Assembly (NCBI RefSeq): GCF_028330985.1
Contig: NZ_JAQMUE010000002.1
Location: forward strand, 1 to 39,069
Source of the DNA: Roseofilum reptotaenium CS-1145
Lineage (GTDB): Bacteria > Cyanobacteriota > Cyanobacteriia > Cyanobacteriales > Desertifilaceae
Length of the DNA stretch: 39,069 nt
Direction of reading: 5' to 3'
Positions 1 through 7,132 of the stretch are shown piece by piece. How positions within the stretch are numbered: the first letter of the stretch is position 1; each line of letters starts with the position of its first letter. A program made the position numbers and the translations under genes. Under the pieces are notes generated by a model. It had not been told where the DNA came from. It did not search any database and worked only from the letters and a program-made list of their open reading frames with translations.

Positions 1-120
1 ATGGTAGGCTACGCCCAGGGACTCTCTACTCTGGTGGGGGACTATCTTAAGGAGTCGGGGCATTGCTTTGCTTGGACACTCTTCATTTATATCGTAACTT
101 ATTCATCGGACTTGATATAA

Positions 121-160
121 TACCCTTTCCGATGAAGCGCAGCTTCATAGGGAAAGGGTA
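121..160. repeat. Nested inverted repeat (REP-like hairpin)
   Basis: The outer arms TACCCTTTCC (121-130) and GGAAAGGGTA (151-160) are perfect complements. Inside them ATGAAGC (132-138) and GCTTCAT (142-148) pair around a GCA loop. One or two unpaired bases separate the two stems. There is no T-run on either side, so it does not look like a simple terminator. A 27-nt stretch of it (135-161) recurs at 285-311 with 23 of 27 identical bases, which suggests an interspersed repeat family. Confidence 0.7.
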
Positions 161-284
161 TAAGATGGCAGAACTATAAAGACCTGAAAAGCCTACAGCA
201 AAGGCTTTCACAAGTCCTTGATTCCTTCGATAAGGTAACGATCGCCTCGATTACTGGATGGGACTACTTGGTCGATGCCTTATT

Positions 285-311
285 AAGCGCAACTTCATAG
301 AGAAATAGTAT
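285..311. repeat. Degenerate copy of the 135-161 repeat
   Basis: It starts AAGCGCA-A-CTTCATAG and matches positions 135-161 at 23 of 27 bases. The mismatches destroy the outer stem seen at 121-160, so this copy is probably decayed. Confidence 0.5.
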
Positions 312-329
312 CAGATTCCCTAGAAAACT

Positions 330-354
330 AAAAAAAAGGAGCCTAATGGCTCCC
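330..354 (-). terminator. Rho-independent terminator of the PEP-CTERM gene
   Basis: GGAGCC (338-343), loop TAAT, GGCTCC (348-353). Read on the minus strand, the stem is followed directly by a run of T (A330-A337 on the plus strand). It lies about 80 bases past the stop codon of the 432-1313 gene and points the same way. Confidence 0.8.
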
Positions 355-431
355 CAAGTTCTTCATATAGTTTAATTCGGAGGAAATCAGACTACCTGAC
401 TTGATGCATACCAGCTTCAACAGGACTTGAC

Positions 432-1313
432 CTAGGCATTCTTGCGGCGCTTGGACGCAGCAACCAGACCGCCAATGGCAGCTAAACCGAGGAGAGTGGA
501 AGGTTCGGGAACTTTAGCAGCAGGTTCACCTACGGTGAACTTGAAGTTGCGGGTGAAGGAGAATCCATCACCCGCATCAACTACACCAGATTGATAGGAA
601 CCTTGATCGAATTCACCTGCGGAACTGGGAGTACCAAAGCTGTAAGCGTAATTCCATTTTGTACCTCCGTCCAAGCTGTATTTAACGACTTCACTAGCCA
701 TCATTTGGGATAATACAGGGTAGAGTGGGTCGGCTACATTAAGTTGTAAACCGCTAGCGAAGGTGTTATGACCGGCTAATTCAAAGGAGTATTCGCCATT
801 GTTGCTCGTAACAGATTGAATGTTGGGGTCGCTCAAACGTTGGAAAACATTTTTGGTGGACAAGAGAGGGTTGTTTTGAATATGCCCTAAAAGAGCAGCA
901 CCAGAGTTAATGCCAATGTTTAATGCATTGAACTGAGCTGTATAAGCGCTATAAATTCCGTTAGTCCAGGCAGTTCCCAAGCCACCTAACCAGTCAGCTT
1001 GACCGACGGAACCAAAGGTGATGCTGCCGTCGGTGAAGTTAGCGGTTAAGGTTGAGGGGGTTTCATTTGCCCAGCCATAGTCGATGTTGTCATCTAGCTC
1101 AACGTTACCTGTATTTCCCAGAGCGTCCATAATGGCTGCGCTGCCGTTGCTACCAGAAAGTTGAACTTGTCCGCCACCAATTTCTTCAAATACGCGAACA
1201 TCTCCACTGGTGCTAACTCCAGTTAAAGTACCGGCAAATGCGGGAGCGCCGAGGACGCTAACACCGGCGACAACGGAAGCACCCATAGCAATTTTTTTCA
1301 TAGTGTTAAACAT
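432..1313 (-). CDS. PEP-CTERM sorting-domain exported protein
   Basis: This 293-residue protein has an N-terminal signal peptide (residues about 1-27, ending in APAFA). Its C-terminal sorting signal has the VPEPSTLLGLAA motif, a hydrophobic stretch and a basic tail (SKRRKNA). That is the classic PEP-CTERM arrangement, recognised by exosortase and linked to export with extracellular polysaccharide. The body between is Gly/Ser/Asn-rich, of a kind seen in secreted beta-rich proteins, and has no catalytic motif I recognise. The ATG at 1313 has a good ribosome site (AGGAG) upstream; a second ATG four codons in is possible. The gene has its own terminator at 330-354 and appears monocistronic. No exosortase gene is in the window. 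It resembles a cyanobacterial PEP-CTERM family with a very similar N-terminus, but I cannot confirm which. Confidence 0.9.
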   Translation of the reverse strand: MFNTMKKIAMGASVVAGVSVLGAPAFAGTLTGVSTSGDVRVFEEIGGGQVQLSGSNGSAAIMDALGNTGNVELDDNIDYGWANETPSTLTANFTDGSITFGSVGQADWLGGLGTAWTNGIYSAYTAQFNALNIGINSGAALLGHIQNNPLLSTKNVFQRLSDPNIQSVTSNNGEYSFELAGHNTFASGLQLNVADPLYPVLSQMMASEVVKYSLDGGTKWNYAYSFGTPSSAGEFDQGSYQSGVVDAGDGFSFTRNFKFTVGEPAAKVPEPSTLLGLAAIGGLVAASKRRKNA

Positions 1314-1646
1314 AATCTCAAGCTCCTAGAATTCTGTAAGTGTGTTGGGTTGACTTGTAATTTTCAATAAGTTGTTGGGAACTTGCTATCCTCTCAACTG
1401 AGTCCCATCCTAAGTTGATATTTGGGGAAGCTATGTGACCGAGTTCACTAGAGCAACGTGATTGTTATTCTTTGGAGAAACTCTATTTTCTTCCTCGCTT
1501 TGGGTGGCTCAGTTTGGGGAAGTTATTGCCTTGCAACTTGCTCCTATCATAGCCTCAAACCCTTGACCTGTGGTGAAGTTAGGATGAAGATTACAACAAG
1601 TTTCTATAAAGTTTTCCAGGAAATTAAGATGCCATTTTCCGTATTT
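1314..1646. other. Intergenic region upstream of the PEP-CTERM gene
   Basis: It lies between the PEP-CTERM start and the 3' end of the aminotransferase. It holds the minus-strand Shine-Dalgarno of the former and presumably its promoter. A + strand open frame (1458-1811) begins here but runs antisense into the aminotransferase and has no recognisable motif, so I do not call it. I see no RNA gene or terminator. Confidence 0.5.
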
Positions 1647-2822
1647 CTACGATTGCAAAAACTGGCTGATCCGAGTGGCAGCCTGTTGGAGAATGTGGGG
1701 GTCATGGACGAGGGCAAAACGGACAAAGCCCTCTCCAGAAGGGCCAAAACCAGCTCCAGGGGAGGCCGCTACCCCTGTAGTTTCCACGAGTTGGGTGCAA
1801 AACTTGACTGAGTGTTTTTCCCATTTCTTCGGTAATTTGGCCCAGACAAACATGGTGGCAGCGGAGGGAGAAATCGGCCAACCTATGTCGTCCATGGCAC
1901 GAATAAAGGCATCGCGACGCTGTTGAAAGCGGTTAATCGTGGTCTGGATATGGGTTTGGGAGCCTTGGAGGGCGGCGATCGCCCCATTAAAGATGCCTTG
2001 GTACTGATTAAAGTCTACCACTGCTTTGACTTGGCGCAATCCAGCTATCAATTGGGGATTGCCGATCGCATAACCCACCCGAAATCCACCCATACTATAG
2101 GTTTTGGAGAAGGAGAACAATTCGATGGAGATAGCTTTATCGGGGTCGGCTTGGAGGACGGAAGGAGATGCAGGTTTGCCATCAAAGACAAATTCGGCAT
2201 AGGGTGCATCGTGGACGAGAGCGATATTGTGGCGCAAACATAGGTCTACCGCTTCTTTGAAGAAGGATAAGGGCGCAGTGGCAGAGGTTGGATTATGAGG
2301 ATAGTTGAGAACCATCATCCGCGCTTTGTCTAAAACAGAGGGGGGAATATCCCTAAAGTCGGGTAAAAATCCATTCTCTTCTCGCAACGGGAGAGTGTAG
2401 ATGTCTCCCCCGGCAAAGCAAACCCCACCATAGTGAGACGGATAGCCCGGATCGAGCAAAATAGCGATATCTCCAGGGTTAAGGATGGCTAGAGGAAGAT
2501 GAGCCGTGCCTTCTTGAGAACCAATTAAAGCCAGGACTTCCGTTTCTGGATCGACGGGAATGTTGTATTTATCGGTGTACCACTTCCCACAGGCTTGGCG
2601 GAATGGTAGGGTACTGTTGAACAGTTGATAGCCATGGGTGCGGGTATCGGGGAGAGTTTGGGCGATCGCCTCGATCACCTGGGGGGCAGTGGGTTGATCG
2701 GACGATCCCAAGGATAAATCAATGACTTCTAAACCCGCAGCTCTGGCTTTCCCTTTGCCGCGATCCATATCGGCAAAGACATTATGTTCAAATGATTTGA
2801 GGCGATCGGCAAAACGAATCAT
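1647..2822 (-). CDS. Class I/II aminotransferase, LL-diaminopimelate aminotransferase-like
   Basis: This is a 391-residue PLP-dependent fold-type I aminotransferase. The key residues are visible: N177 in LNYPHNPT, D205 in VHDAPY, the Schiff-base lysine K240 in FSFSKTYSM and R248 in GFRVG. The C-terminal arginine (FVRFAL) would bind the substrate carboxylate. The opening segment (FADRLKSFEHNVFADMD) resembles cyanobacterial proteins annotated as LL-diaminopimelate or succinyldiaminopimelate aminotransferase, which act in lysine and peptidoglycan-precursor synthesis. An aspartate or alanine aminotransferase role cannot be excluded by eye. It follows the thioredoxin gene by 23 bases on the same strand, so the two are probably co-transcribed. 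The ATG at 2822 fits the family length. Confidence 0.85.
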   Translation of the reverse strand: MIRFADRLKSFEHNVFADMDRGKGKARAAGLEVIDLSLGSSDQPTAPQVIEAIAQTLPDTRTHGYQLFNSTLPFRQACGKWYTDKYNIPVDPETEVLALIGSQEGTAHLPLAILNPGDIAILLDPGYPSHYGGVCFAGGDIYTLPLREENGFLPDFRDIPPSVLDKARMMVLNYPHNPTSATAPLSFFKEAVDLCLRHNIALVHDAPYAEFVFDGKPASPSVLQADPDKAISIELFSFSKTYSMGGFRVGYAIGNPQLIAGLRQVKAVVDFNQYQGIFNGAIAALQGSQTHIQTTINRFQQRRDAFIRAMDDIGWPISPSAATMFVWAKLPKKWEKHSVKFCTQLVETTGVAASPGAGFGPSGEGFVRFALVHDPHILQQAATRISQFLQS

Positions 2823-2845
2823 GAGGTAGGGAATGGGGGGATGGG

Positions 2846-3169
2846 TTACAGGTGGGGCTGGATCATGTCCACTAATTTTTGTTTGGTGAGTGCCCCTTCA
2901 TCAGCAGCGATAAGCTCTCCAGACTTGAACAGGCGCAGTCCTGGAACGCCCTCTACTTTATACTTATCTACCGCTTTAGGATTGGGGTCTACTTCCATTT
3001 TTACGACTTTGAGGCGATCGCCATATTCGCTGGCAATTTGATCAATTGAAGGACTCACTAAGCGACAAGGACCACACCAACTCGCCCAAAAGTATACTAG
3101 TACAGGTTTAGAGGCTTGGAGGACTTCAGATTGAAATTGATCGTCGGTAATCGTAATTGCGGTACTCAT
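2846..3169 (-). CDS. Thioredoxin
   Basis: This is a 107-residue thioredoxin with the active site WCGPC (C32 and C35, counted from the ATG). The fold landmarks VLVYFWASWCGPC and a cis-proline loop are present. The loop reads VEGVPGLRLF, not the usual PT motif, so it belongs to one of the less typical cyanobacterial thioredoxin types. It reduces disulfides in target proteins in the cytoplasm. I place the start at the ATG at 3169. Two further codons upstream (TTG TTT) are open but have no better ribosome site. It is the first gene of the operon with the aminotransferase and is divergent from the hydrolase at 3276. Confidence 0.93.
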   Translation of the reverse strand: MSTAITITDDQFQSEVLQASKPVLVYFWASWCGPCRLVSPSIDQIASEYGDRLKVVKMEVDPNPKAVDKYKVEGVPGLRLFKSGELIAADEGALTKQKLVDMIQPHL

Positions 3170-3202
3170 AAACAATCACAGCAGTTCTGGAAACGACCTA
3201 TT

Positions 3203-3220
3203 TTAGGTTAGGTTAGGTTA
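3203..3220. repeat. Short TTAGG tandem repeat
   Basis: Three TTAGG units plus TTA lie in the divergent intergenic region between thioredoxin and the hydrolase. No regulatory role can be read from it. Confidence 0.6.
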
Positions 3221-3275
3221 TTATACCCCGATCCGGGACTTTCTTTTTGATCAACTAAAATTAGAGCTTCTTTCC

Positions 3276-4178
3276 ATGAATCCTATTGTTGCCTCTGAGC
3301 TGAACACGTTTACAGAAGAGACTTCTATCCGTACGATCCAAGCGCTCCAAGAGGAAGCGATCGCAACTCCCTTAAGTCCCGAACCTATTGTTACGTCCTA
3401 TCTCCATCAAGGCAACGGCGGTACTCCGATTGTCTTATTGCCTGGGTTTGACAGTTCGGTGTTAGAGTTTCGGCGATTATACCCTCTGCTAGCGGATCGT
3501 CAGGAGACTTGGGCGATCGATTTATTCGGGTTTGGGTTTACCGAAAGACGGCCCAATTTACCCGTGAATCCAGAAGCAATTAAGGTTCATTTACATTCAG
3601 TTTGGCAAACTCTGATTCAAGAACCGGTGATTTTAGTCGGCGTTTCCATGGGAGGTGCAACGGCGATCGATTTTAGCCTTAGCTATCCCGAAGCCGTAGA
3701 ACAGTTAGTGTTAATTGATAGTGCCGGATTTGCTAACGGTCAGGCTATTACCGCACAATGGTTAAAACCCCTCGTCTATGGGGCAGCTAAATTTTTACGT
3801 CAATCTTGGGTGAGGCAGTCTGTCGCAGTCCAAGCCTATTATGACCGAAAATGGGCTTCTGTCGATGCTCGGCTCTGTGGAGCGCTGCATTTAAAGATGC
3901 CTTATTGGACAGAAGCGATGGTCAGTTTTACTCTCAGTGGCGGCTACAATAATATGGCGGACAAGGTGAGGAAAGTTACTCATCCGACGCTTATTTTATG
4001 GGGAGAGGGCGATCGCATCCTTGGCACTGCCGATGTTCCCAAATTCCAAAACGCCATCCCCCACGCTAAAGTCATTTGGATCGAGCAGTCTGGTCATACA
4101 CCCCACTTAGAACAACCCCAAAAAACCGCCCAACTGATTTTAGAACACTGTAGCCAACCCTCCTTACGCTTGAGATGA
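3276..4178 (+). CDS. Alpha/beta-fold hydrolase
   Basis: This is a 300-residue alpha/beta hydrolase. The nucleophile elbow GVSMGG places the catalytic serine at 124. The acid is likely D246 (LWGEGDR) and the base H274 (SGHTPH). The oxyanion region is at LLPGFDSS (about 54-61), and a cap domain would span roughly residues 150-215. There is no signal peptide, so it is cytoplasmic or peripheral. The substrate is not evident; family members include esterases, haloperoxidase-like enzymes and chlorophyll-related hydrolases. The gene is divergent from thioredoxin. Its last two codons and stop lie inside the left copy of the 22-nt direct repeat at 4173-4194, so it marks the left boundary of the segment that follows. 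Confidence 0.9.
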   Translation: MNPIVASELNTFTEETSIRTIQALQEEAIATPLSPEPIVTSYLHQGNGGTPIVLLPGFDSSVLEFRRLYPLLADRQETWAIDLFGFGFTERRPNLPVNPEAIKVHLHSVWQTLIQEPVILVGVSMGGATAIDFSLSYPEAVEQLVLIDSAGFANGQAITAQWLKPLVYGAAKFLRQSWVRQSVAVQAYYDRKWASVDARLCGALHLKMPYWTEAMVSFTLSGGYNNMADKVRKVTHPTLILWGEGDRILGTADVPKFQNAIPHAKVIWIEQSGHTPHLEQPQKTAQLILEHCSQPSLRLR

Positions 4179-4194
4179 TGATTAAGATTAAGCC
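4173..4194. repeat. Left copy of a 22-nt direct repeat bounding a 5.9-kb segment
   Basis: It begins AGATGATGATTAAGATTAAG and is identical over 22 bases to 10081-10102. It overlaps the stop codon of the hydrolase gene. The match stops abruptly on both sides. Confidence 0.75.
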
Positions 4195-4277
4195 GCAAAC
4201 TTTGCACTGAACTACCGAGGCGATCGCCCCCAGTGTAATACGATAGAGTATCAATCCTACCTAACAGCTCTCCTGTA

Positions 4278-5198
4278 GTGACGCGCCAACCCCACGATCA
4301 ATTTGCCAAGCAGTACCTCAAAGAACTGCTCGAACCCCTGGGAGAAGTAGAAATTAGCCGGGAAATTCCAGGGGAAACTCTGGCTATTGACCTAATTTTC
4401 GAGCCATCCCCTAAACCACCAAGCAACCCTCCAGCATTGGGTTTACTCTCTCAACTGGCTTCTACACCTTGTTTACTAGAACCCTATCGAAATTGTCCCA
4501 GCAACCCAGAAATTCGCAACTGTATTCTGAAACTTTTCCATGTCCATGCAGAGCTGCAACGTCAAGCCAAACGGGAACAGCGAACCCTTGATGAAGAGCA
4601 ATTGCCTCGACTATGGATTTTAACGCCAACTGTTTCTGACAGAGTATTAGAAGGGTTAGTCGCTCGTCCTGACTTAAAAAAATGGTGTGCAGGAGTGTAT
4701 CTTTTAGGAGAAACGCTCAAAACGGGTATTATTGCCATCAACCAACTGCCGGAAACCCCAGAAACCTTATGGTTAAGGATGTTAGGGAAAGGAGGAACTC
4801 AGAAAAGAGCGATCGAGCAAGTAGTGGAACTACCGAAAGAAGATCCTCAACGGCGAAATATTCTACAGTTAGTGGGGATATGGCGGATTAATGTTGCCAG
4901 TAAAATAGAGTTAGACACAGAAGAAAGGGAGTTGATTATGGAATTATCACCAGCCTATCTAAAATGGCGAGAAGATACGATTCAAGAAGGAATTCAACAG
5001 GGACTTGAACAAGGGATTGAACGGGGACAGCGCTTGATGATTGAAGCCTTATTACGAACTCGGTTTGGTGAGTTAGATGAGCCGCTTTTGGGCATGATTG
5101 ACGCTTTGTTGGTATTATCTCCAGATGAGTTTATGCCTTTGTGTTTGCAGTTATCCCGTGAGGAGTTATTAGAGCGATTTGGCGATCGCCAACCTTAA
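4278..5198 (+). CDS. Rpn/DUF4351-like protein with a PD-(D/E)XK-type N-terminal half
   Basis: This is a 306-residue protein of a family that is highly duplicated in cyanobacteria. The N-terminus (DQFAKQYLKELLEPLG, then LAIDLIF with D38, and an E92-x-Q94 pair) resembles the restriction-endonuclease-like fold of Rpn-family and DUF4351 proteins. The C-terminal 90 residues carry the EGIQQGLEQGIERG linker and the RFGELDEPL / LLERF helical domain typical of DUF4351. Such proteins are often misannotated as flagellar assembly protein or transposase. The start is a GTG at 4278. Whether the nuclease site is active is unclear. A MITE-like element abuts the stop codon. It sits just inside the 22-nt direct repeat and precedes the putative ATPase/GIY-YIG operon. 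Confidence 0.75.
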   Translation: MTRQPHDQFAKQYLKELLEPLGEVEISREIPGETLAIDLIFEPSPKPPSNPPALGLLSQLASTPCLLEPYRNCPSNPEIRNCILKLFHVHAELQRQAKREQRTLDEEQLPRLWILTPTVSDRVLEGLVARPDLKKWCAGVYLLGETLKTGIIAINQLPETPETLWLRMLGKGGTQKRAIEQVVELPKEDPQRRNILQLVGIWRINVASKIELDTEERELIMELSPAYLKWREDTIQEGIQQGLEQGIERGQRLMIEALLRTRFGELDEPLLGMIDALLVLSPDEFMPLCLQLSREELLERFGDRQP

Positions 5199-5205
5199 AT
5201 GTAGC

Positions 5206-5293
5206 AGGACTTACCCATTGACTCTATCAGTAGGGTGTGTTATCGAAGCGCAGGGCACCAATCCGCCATATATCGAGTCGTTGCGTAAGTCCT
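5206..5293. mobile_element. MITE-like element with terminal inverted repeats
   Basis: The terminal repeats start AGGACTTAC (5206-5214) and end GTAAGTCCT (5285-5293). Extended to 22 bases the two ends pair at 18 positions. The 88-bp element has no coding capacity. A 7-base direct repeat AATGTAG flanks it (5198-5204 and 5294-5300), separated from the left end by one base, consistent with target duplication. AGGACTTACGCA-type ends are familiar from small cyanobacterial elements mobilised by a transposase elsewhere. In addition GCGATCGCCAACCTT occurs at 5182-5196 and 5325-5339 on either side. Confidence 0.7.
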
Positions 5294-5337
5294 AATGTAG
5301 CCTTCTTAAGGGAGAGGGCACAATGCGATCGCCAACC

Positions 5338-5367
5338 TTGACAGCCAACTCAACTGGGACTTATTCT
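5338..5367 (+). promoter_or_regulatory. Candidate sigma-70-type promoter of the 5413-10093 operon
   Basis: A perfect -35 box TTGACA (5338-5343) is followed after 18 bases by TATTCT (5362-5367, 4 of 6 to consensus). It lies 46 bases before the ATG at 5413. This would drive the HEAT-like gene and probably the whole operon. Confidence 0.5.
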
Positions 5368-5412
5368 ATACTCTAGGGTAAGCTACTGAAATATACACTC
5401 AGGTGTAGAGCC

Positions 5413-6756
5413 ATGGACTTCTCAGAGATTCAGCCGGTATCGCTCAACTCCCATCTTGGGCAACCGATTTCGATTAATAACGCTGCCGATCTAAGTCTGT
5501 GCTTCAATAGTATGGCTAATGTGGGCGATCGCGTCGAGATGTTCTTCTCCATTGCCGAAAACGACCCCGAAGTAGCCATCCGCTCCTTCATCACCGTCAT
5601 CCGCAATTCCACCAGCGCCCCCATTCGAGCCTTAGCCATTCAAAGCTTAGGGAAAGTTGCCCAACCCTACAAGCAAGTGTTAGCCTCTTGTGAGTCTCAA
5701 GAAAGCCAAGACTTATTAAAGCTCCTCTGTGCTGAAGTTCAAAGTCGAAAAAACGATCTCACCGCTTGGGCTGCCATAGAAGCATTGAAAGAAATAGGAT
5801 TTTCTACATATCATATTGAGCATCCAGATGGGGGTAATTTATCCGAGCCACTTAGACGAATTCAAAATGAAATTCTAGACCGGCAAGTTGCACAAATAAC
5901 GAAAATAAAACAAGCCAATACTAGAGGACAGCCCACCGCAGAATATGAAAGGGTTTTAGAGTTTTGGGCTTATGGGCCAATATCAGAATTGTTTAATGAA
6001 AATCTTGAGCACTTTAATTACTTAAACCTTGTCCGAGATGTTCTTCACCTTACTCAAATTCGAGGAGTCCAGTTAGGGTTAAGTGCTAACAACCCAGCCG
6101 TTAGACAAGAGTCTTTTACCAAGGCTCAGGAAATATTTCGATCGTACTCTAAATCTAAAGATCAGAAATTCAAGAAAACATTGGGGGAAACTCTTAAAAT
6201 CCGTTTCTTGAAAGAAGAGAAAAGTGAAGACAGCGACTTGCAAAAGCTGACTCAGGCAATTTTATTTGACCAGCCCCTACAAATAAGATTCAATATTCAG
6301 AATTTAGCACAAGTAACTATTGCAGAGATGGAAGATGAAATAGCTTTTCTAGAGGAAGAATGTGATAATCTTTCTACGGTTTTCTTATCTGCTATAGAAG
6401 TTTCCAATGACGCTGGTTTAAATCAAATTCTCAGGGAGACTCAAAAGAGTTACTTATATGAACCAAAGGTATGGATAGCCAAGCTAGATGAACAGATAGG
6501 GCTAGTTGAAGCTGAAAGGCTTAAAATCTCTCATAATATTAGCTTATTAAATGAGATATTTGAAGATATCAATAGAATCGAGTTTAGGAAACTTGAGCCT
6601 AAAGATCTTAGAAGAATAGAAGCCAGCAAAGGTCCATACGATCGTAATGATTTTAGCCGTTATGAACCATTCGATTCTAATAGTACTAGCGGATGGGATC
6701 GATTAGAATACAATGAATTTTGTTTTTTGCACAGATCAAATGCTTTATATCGCTAA
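5413..6756 (+). CDS. HEAT-like helical protein of unknown function, first gene of the operon
   Basis: This is a 447-residue, largely alpha-helical soluble protein. Residues about 20-140 look like HEAT-type repeats (EVAIRSFITVIRNS, PIRALAIQSLGKV, LTAWAAIEALKEIG), usually a protein-protein or protein-nucleic-acid scaffold. The middle and C-terminal parts are charged helices, with a likely coiled coil around residues 290-390 (EMEDEIAFLEEECDNL, EQIGLVEAERLKI). No catalytic motif is recognised. The first third is C-rich and the remainder AT-rich: 35 of 60 G+C at 5581-5640 against 20 of 60 at 6301-6360. This suggests a conserved N-terminus joined to an exchanged C-terminus. It has its own candidate promoter at 5338-5367 and is followed by 163 AT-rich bases, then the small membrane protein. 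A sensor or adaptor role is conjecture. Confidence 0.75.
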   Translation: MDFSEIQPVSLNSHLGQPISINNAADLSLCFNSMANVGDRVEMFFSIAENDPEVAIRSFITVIRNSTSAPIRALAIQSLGKVAQPYKQVLASCESQESQDLLKLLCAEVQSRKNDLTAWAAIEALKEIGFSTYHIEHPDGGNLSEPLRRIQNEILDRQVAQITKIKQANTRGQPTAEYERVLEFWAYGPISELFNENLEHFNYLNLVRDVLHLTQIRGVQLGLSANNPAVRQESFTKAQEIFRSYSKSKDQKFKKTLGETLKIRFLKEEKSEDSDLQKLTQAILFDQPLQIRFNIQNLAQVTIAEMEDEIAFLEEECDNLSTVFLSAIEVSNDAGLNQILRETQKSYLYEPKVWIAKLDEQIGLVEAERLKISHNISLLNEIFEDINRIEFRKLEPKDLRRIEASKGPYDRNDFSRYEPFDSNSTSGWDRLEYNEFCFLHRSNALYR

Positions 6757-6919
6757 CGCTTCTTAAGAATTGTAGAAATACCAAGGTCATTGATAGAGTG
6801 TAGAAAATTAAGTTGTGAAGTAGATTCTATCAAAAGCGATCTAAAACACTTAATTGGTTATTGTTTAAAATCCCAGAAATATTACCTAAAATAAAATTTA
6901 GAATAGGAGAAAATATTGT

Positions 6920-7132
6920 ATGTATATGTGTCTTTTATTTACTTTACTTGTATCTTGTATAACTTTTTTTATTCCGACTATTCCGGGAAAAATAGTCTTT
7001 TTTTTAACCGCATTGTTTCTGGCTGGATATGCAGATCATCTCAACTCTCGTAAAAAGGATCTAGAAATATTTAAAAGACATGAAAAACTGCTGTCTATTT
7101 CAGATAAACTAGATAAAAATTGGAAATCATGA
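6920..7132 (+). CDS. Small two-helix membrane protein
   Basis: This 70-residue protein has two predicted membrane helices (about 3-18 and 24-42) and a charged cytoplasmic tail (SRKKDLEIFKRHEKLL). The AGGAGA upstream of the ATG at 6920 is a good ribosome site. Its stop overlaps the ATG of the ATPase gene by ATGA (7129-7132), indicating translational coupling and a shared complex. The DNA is AT-rich, like the flanking parts of its neighbours. I do not recognise the family. It could anchor the ATPase at the membrane or act as a membrane effector. Confidence 0.7.
   Translation: MYMCLLFTLLVSCITFFIPTIPGKIVFFLTALFLAGYADHLNSRKKDLEIFKRHEKLLSISDKLDKNWKS

Larger units (their letters stand above)
1..431. 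other. Non-coding, repeat-rich stretch
   Basis: No convincing gene lies here. Positions 1-120 read open in frame 1 for 39 codons to a TAA, beginning with an ATG at base 1. This could be a chance ORF or the tail of a gene that starts outside the window; I recognise no motif in it. The rest carries a long nested hairpin (121-160), a degenerate copy of its right half (285-311), and the terminator of the PEP-CTERM gene (330-354). Confidence 0.5.

Noticed and set aside
1-120. 39-codon frame beginning at base 1
   Set aside because: It is too short and motif-free, and its true start may be outside the window, so I could not support a gene call.
1458-1811. 117-codon + strand frame overlapping the aminotransferase antisense
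   Set aside because: Most of it is the reverse complement of a clearly conserved enzyme, and the rest has no motif or ribosome site.
5206-5293. Degenerate CRISPR unit or small RNA
   Set aside because: There is only one pair of inverted ends and no spaced repeats. The terminal-repeat and flanking-duplication layout fits a MITE better.
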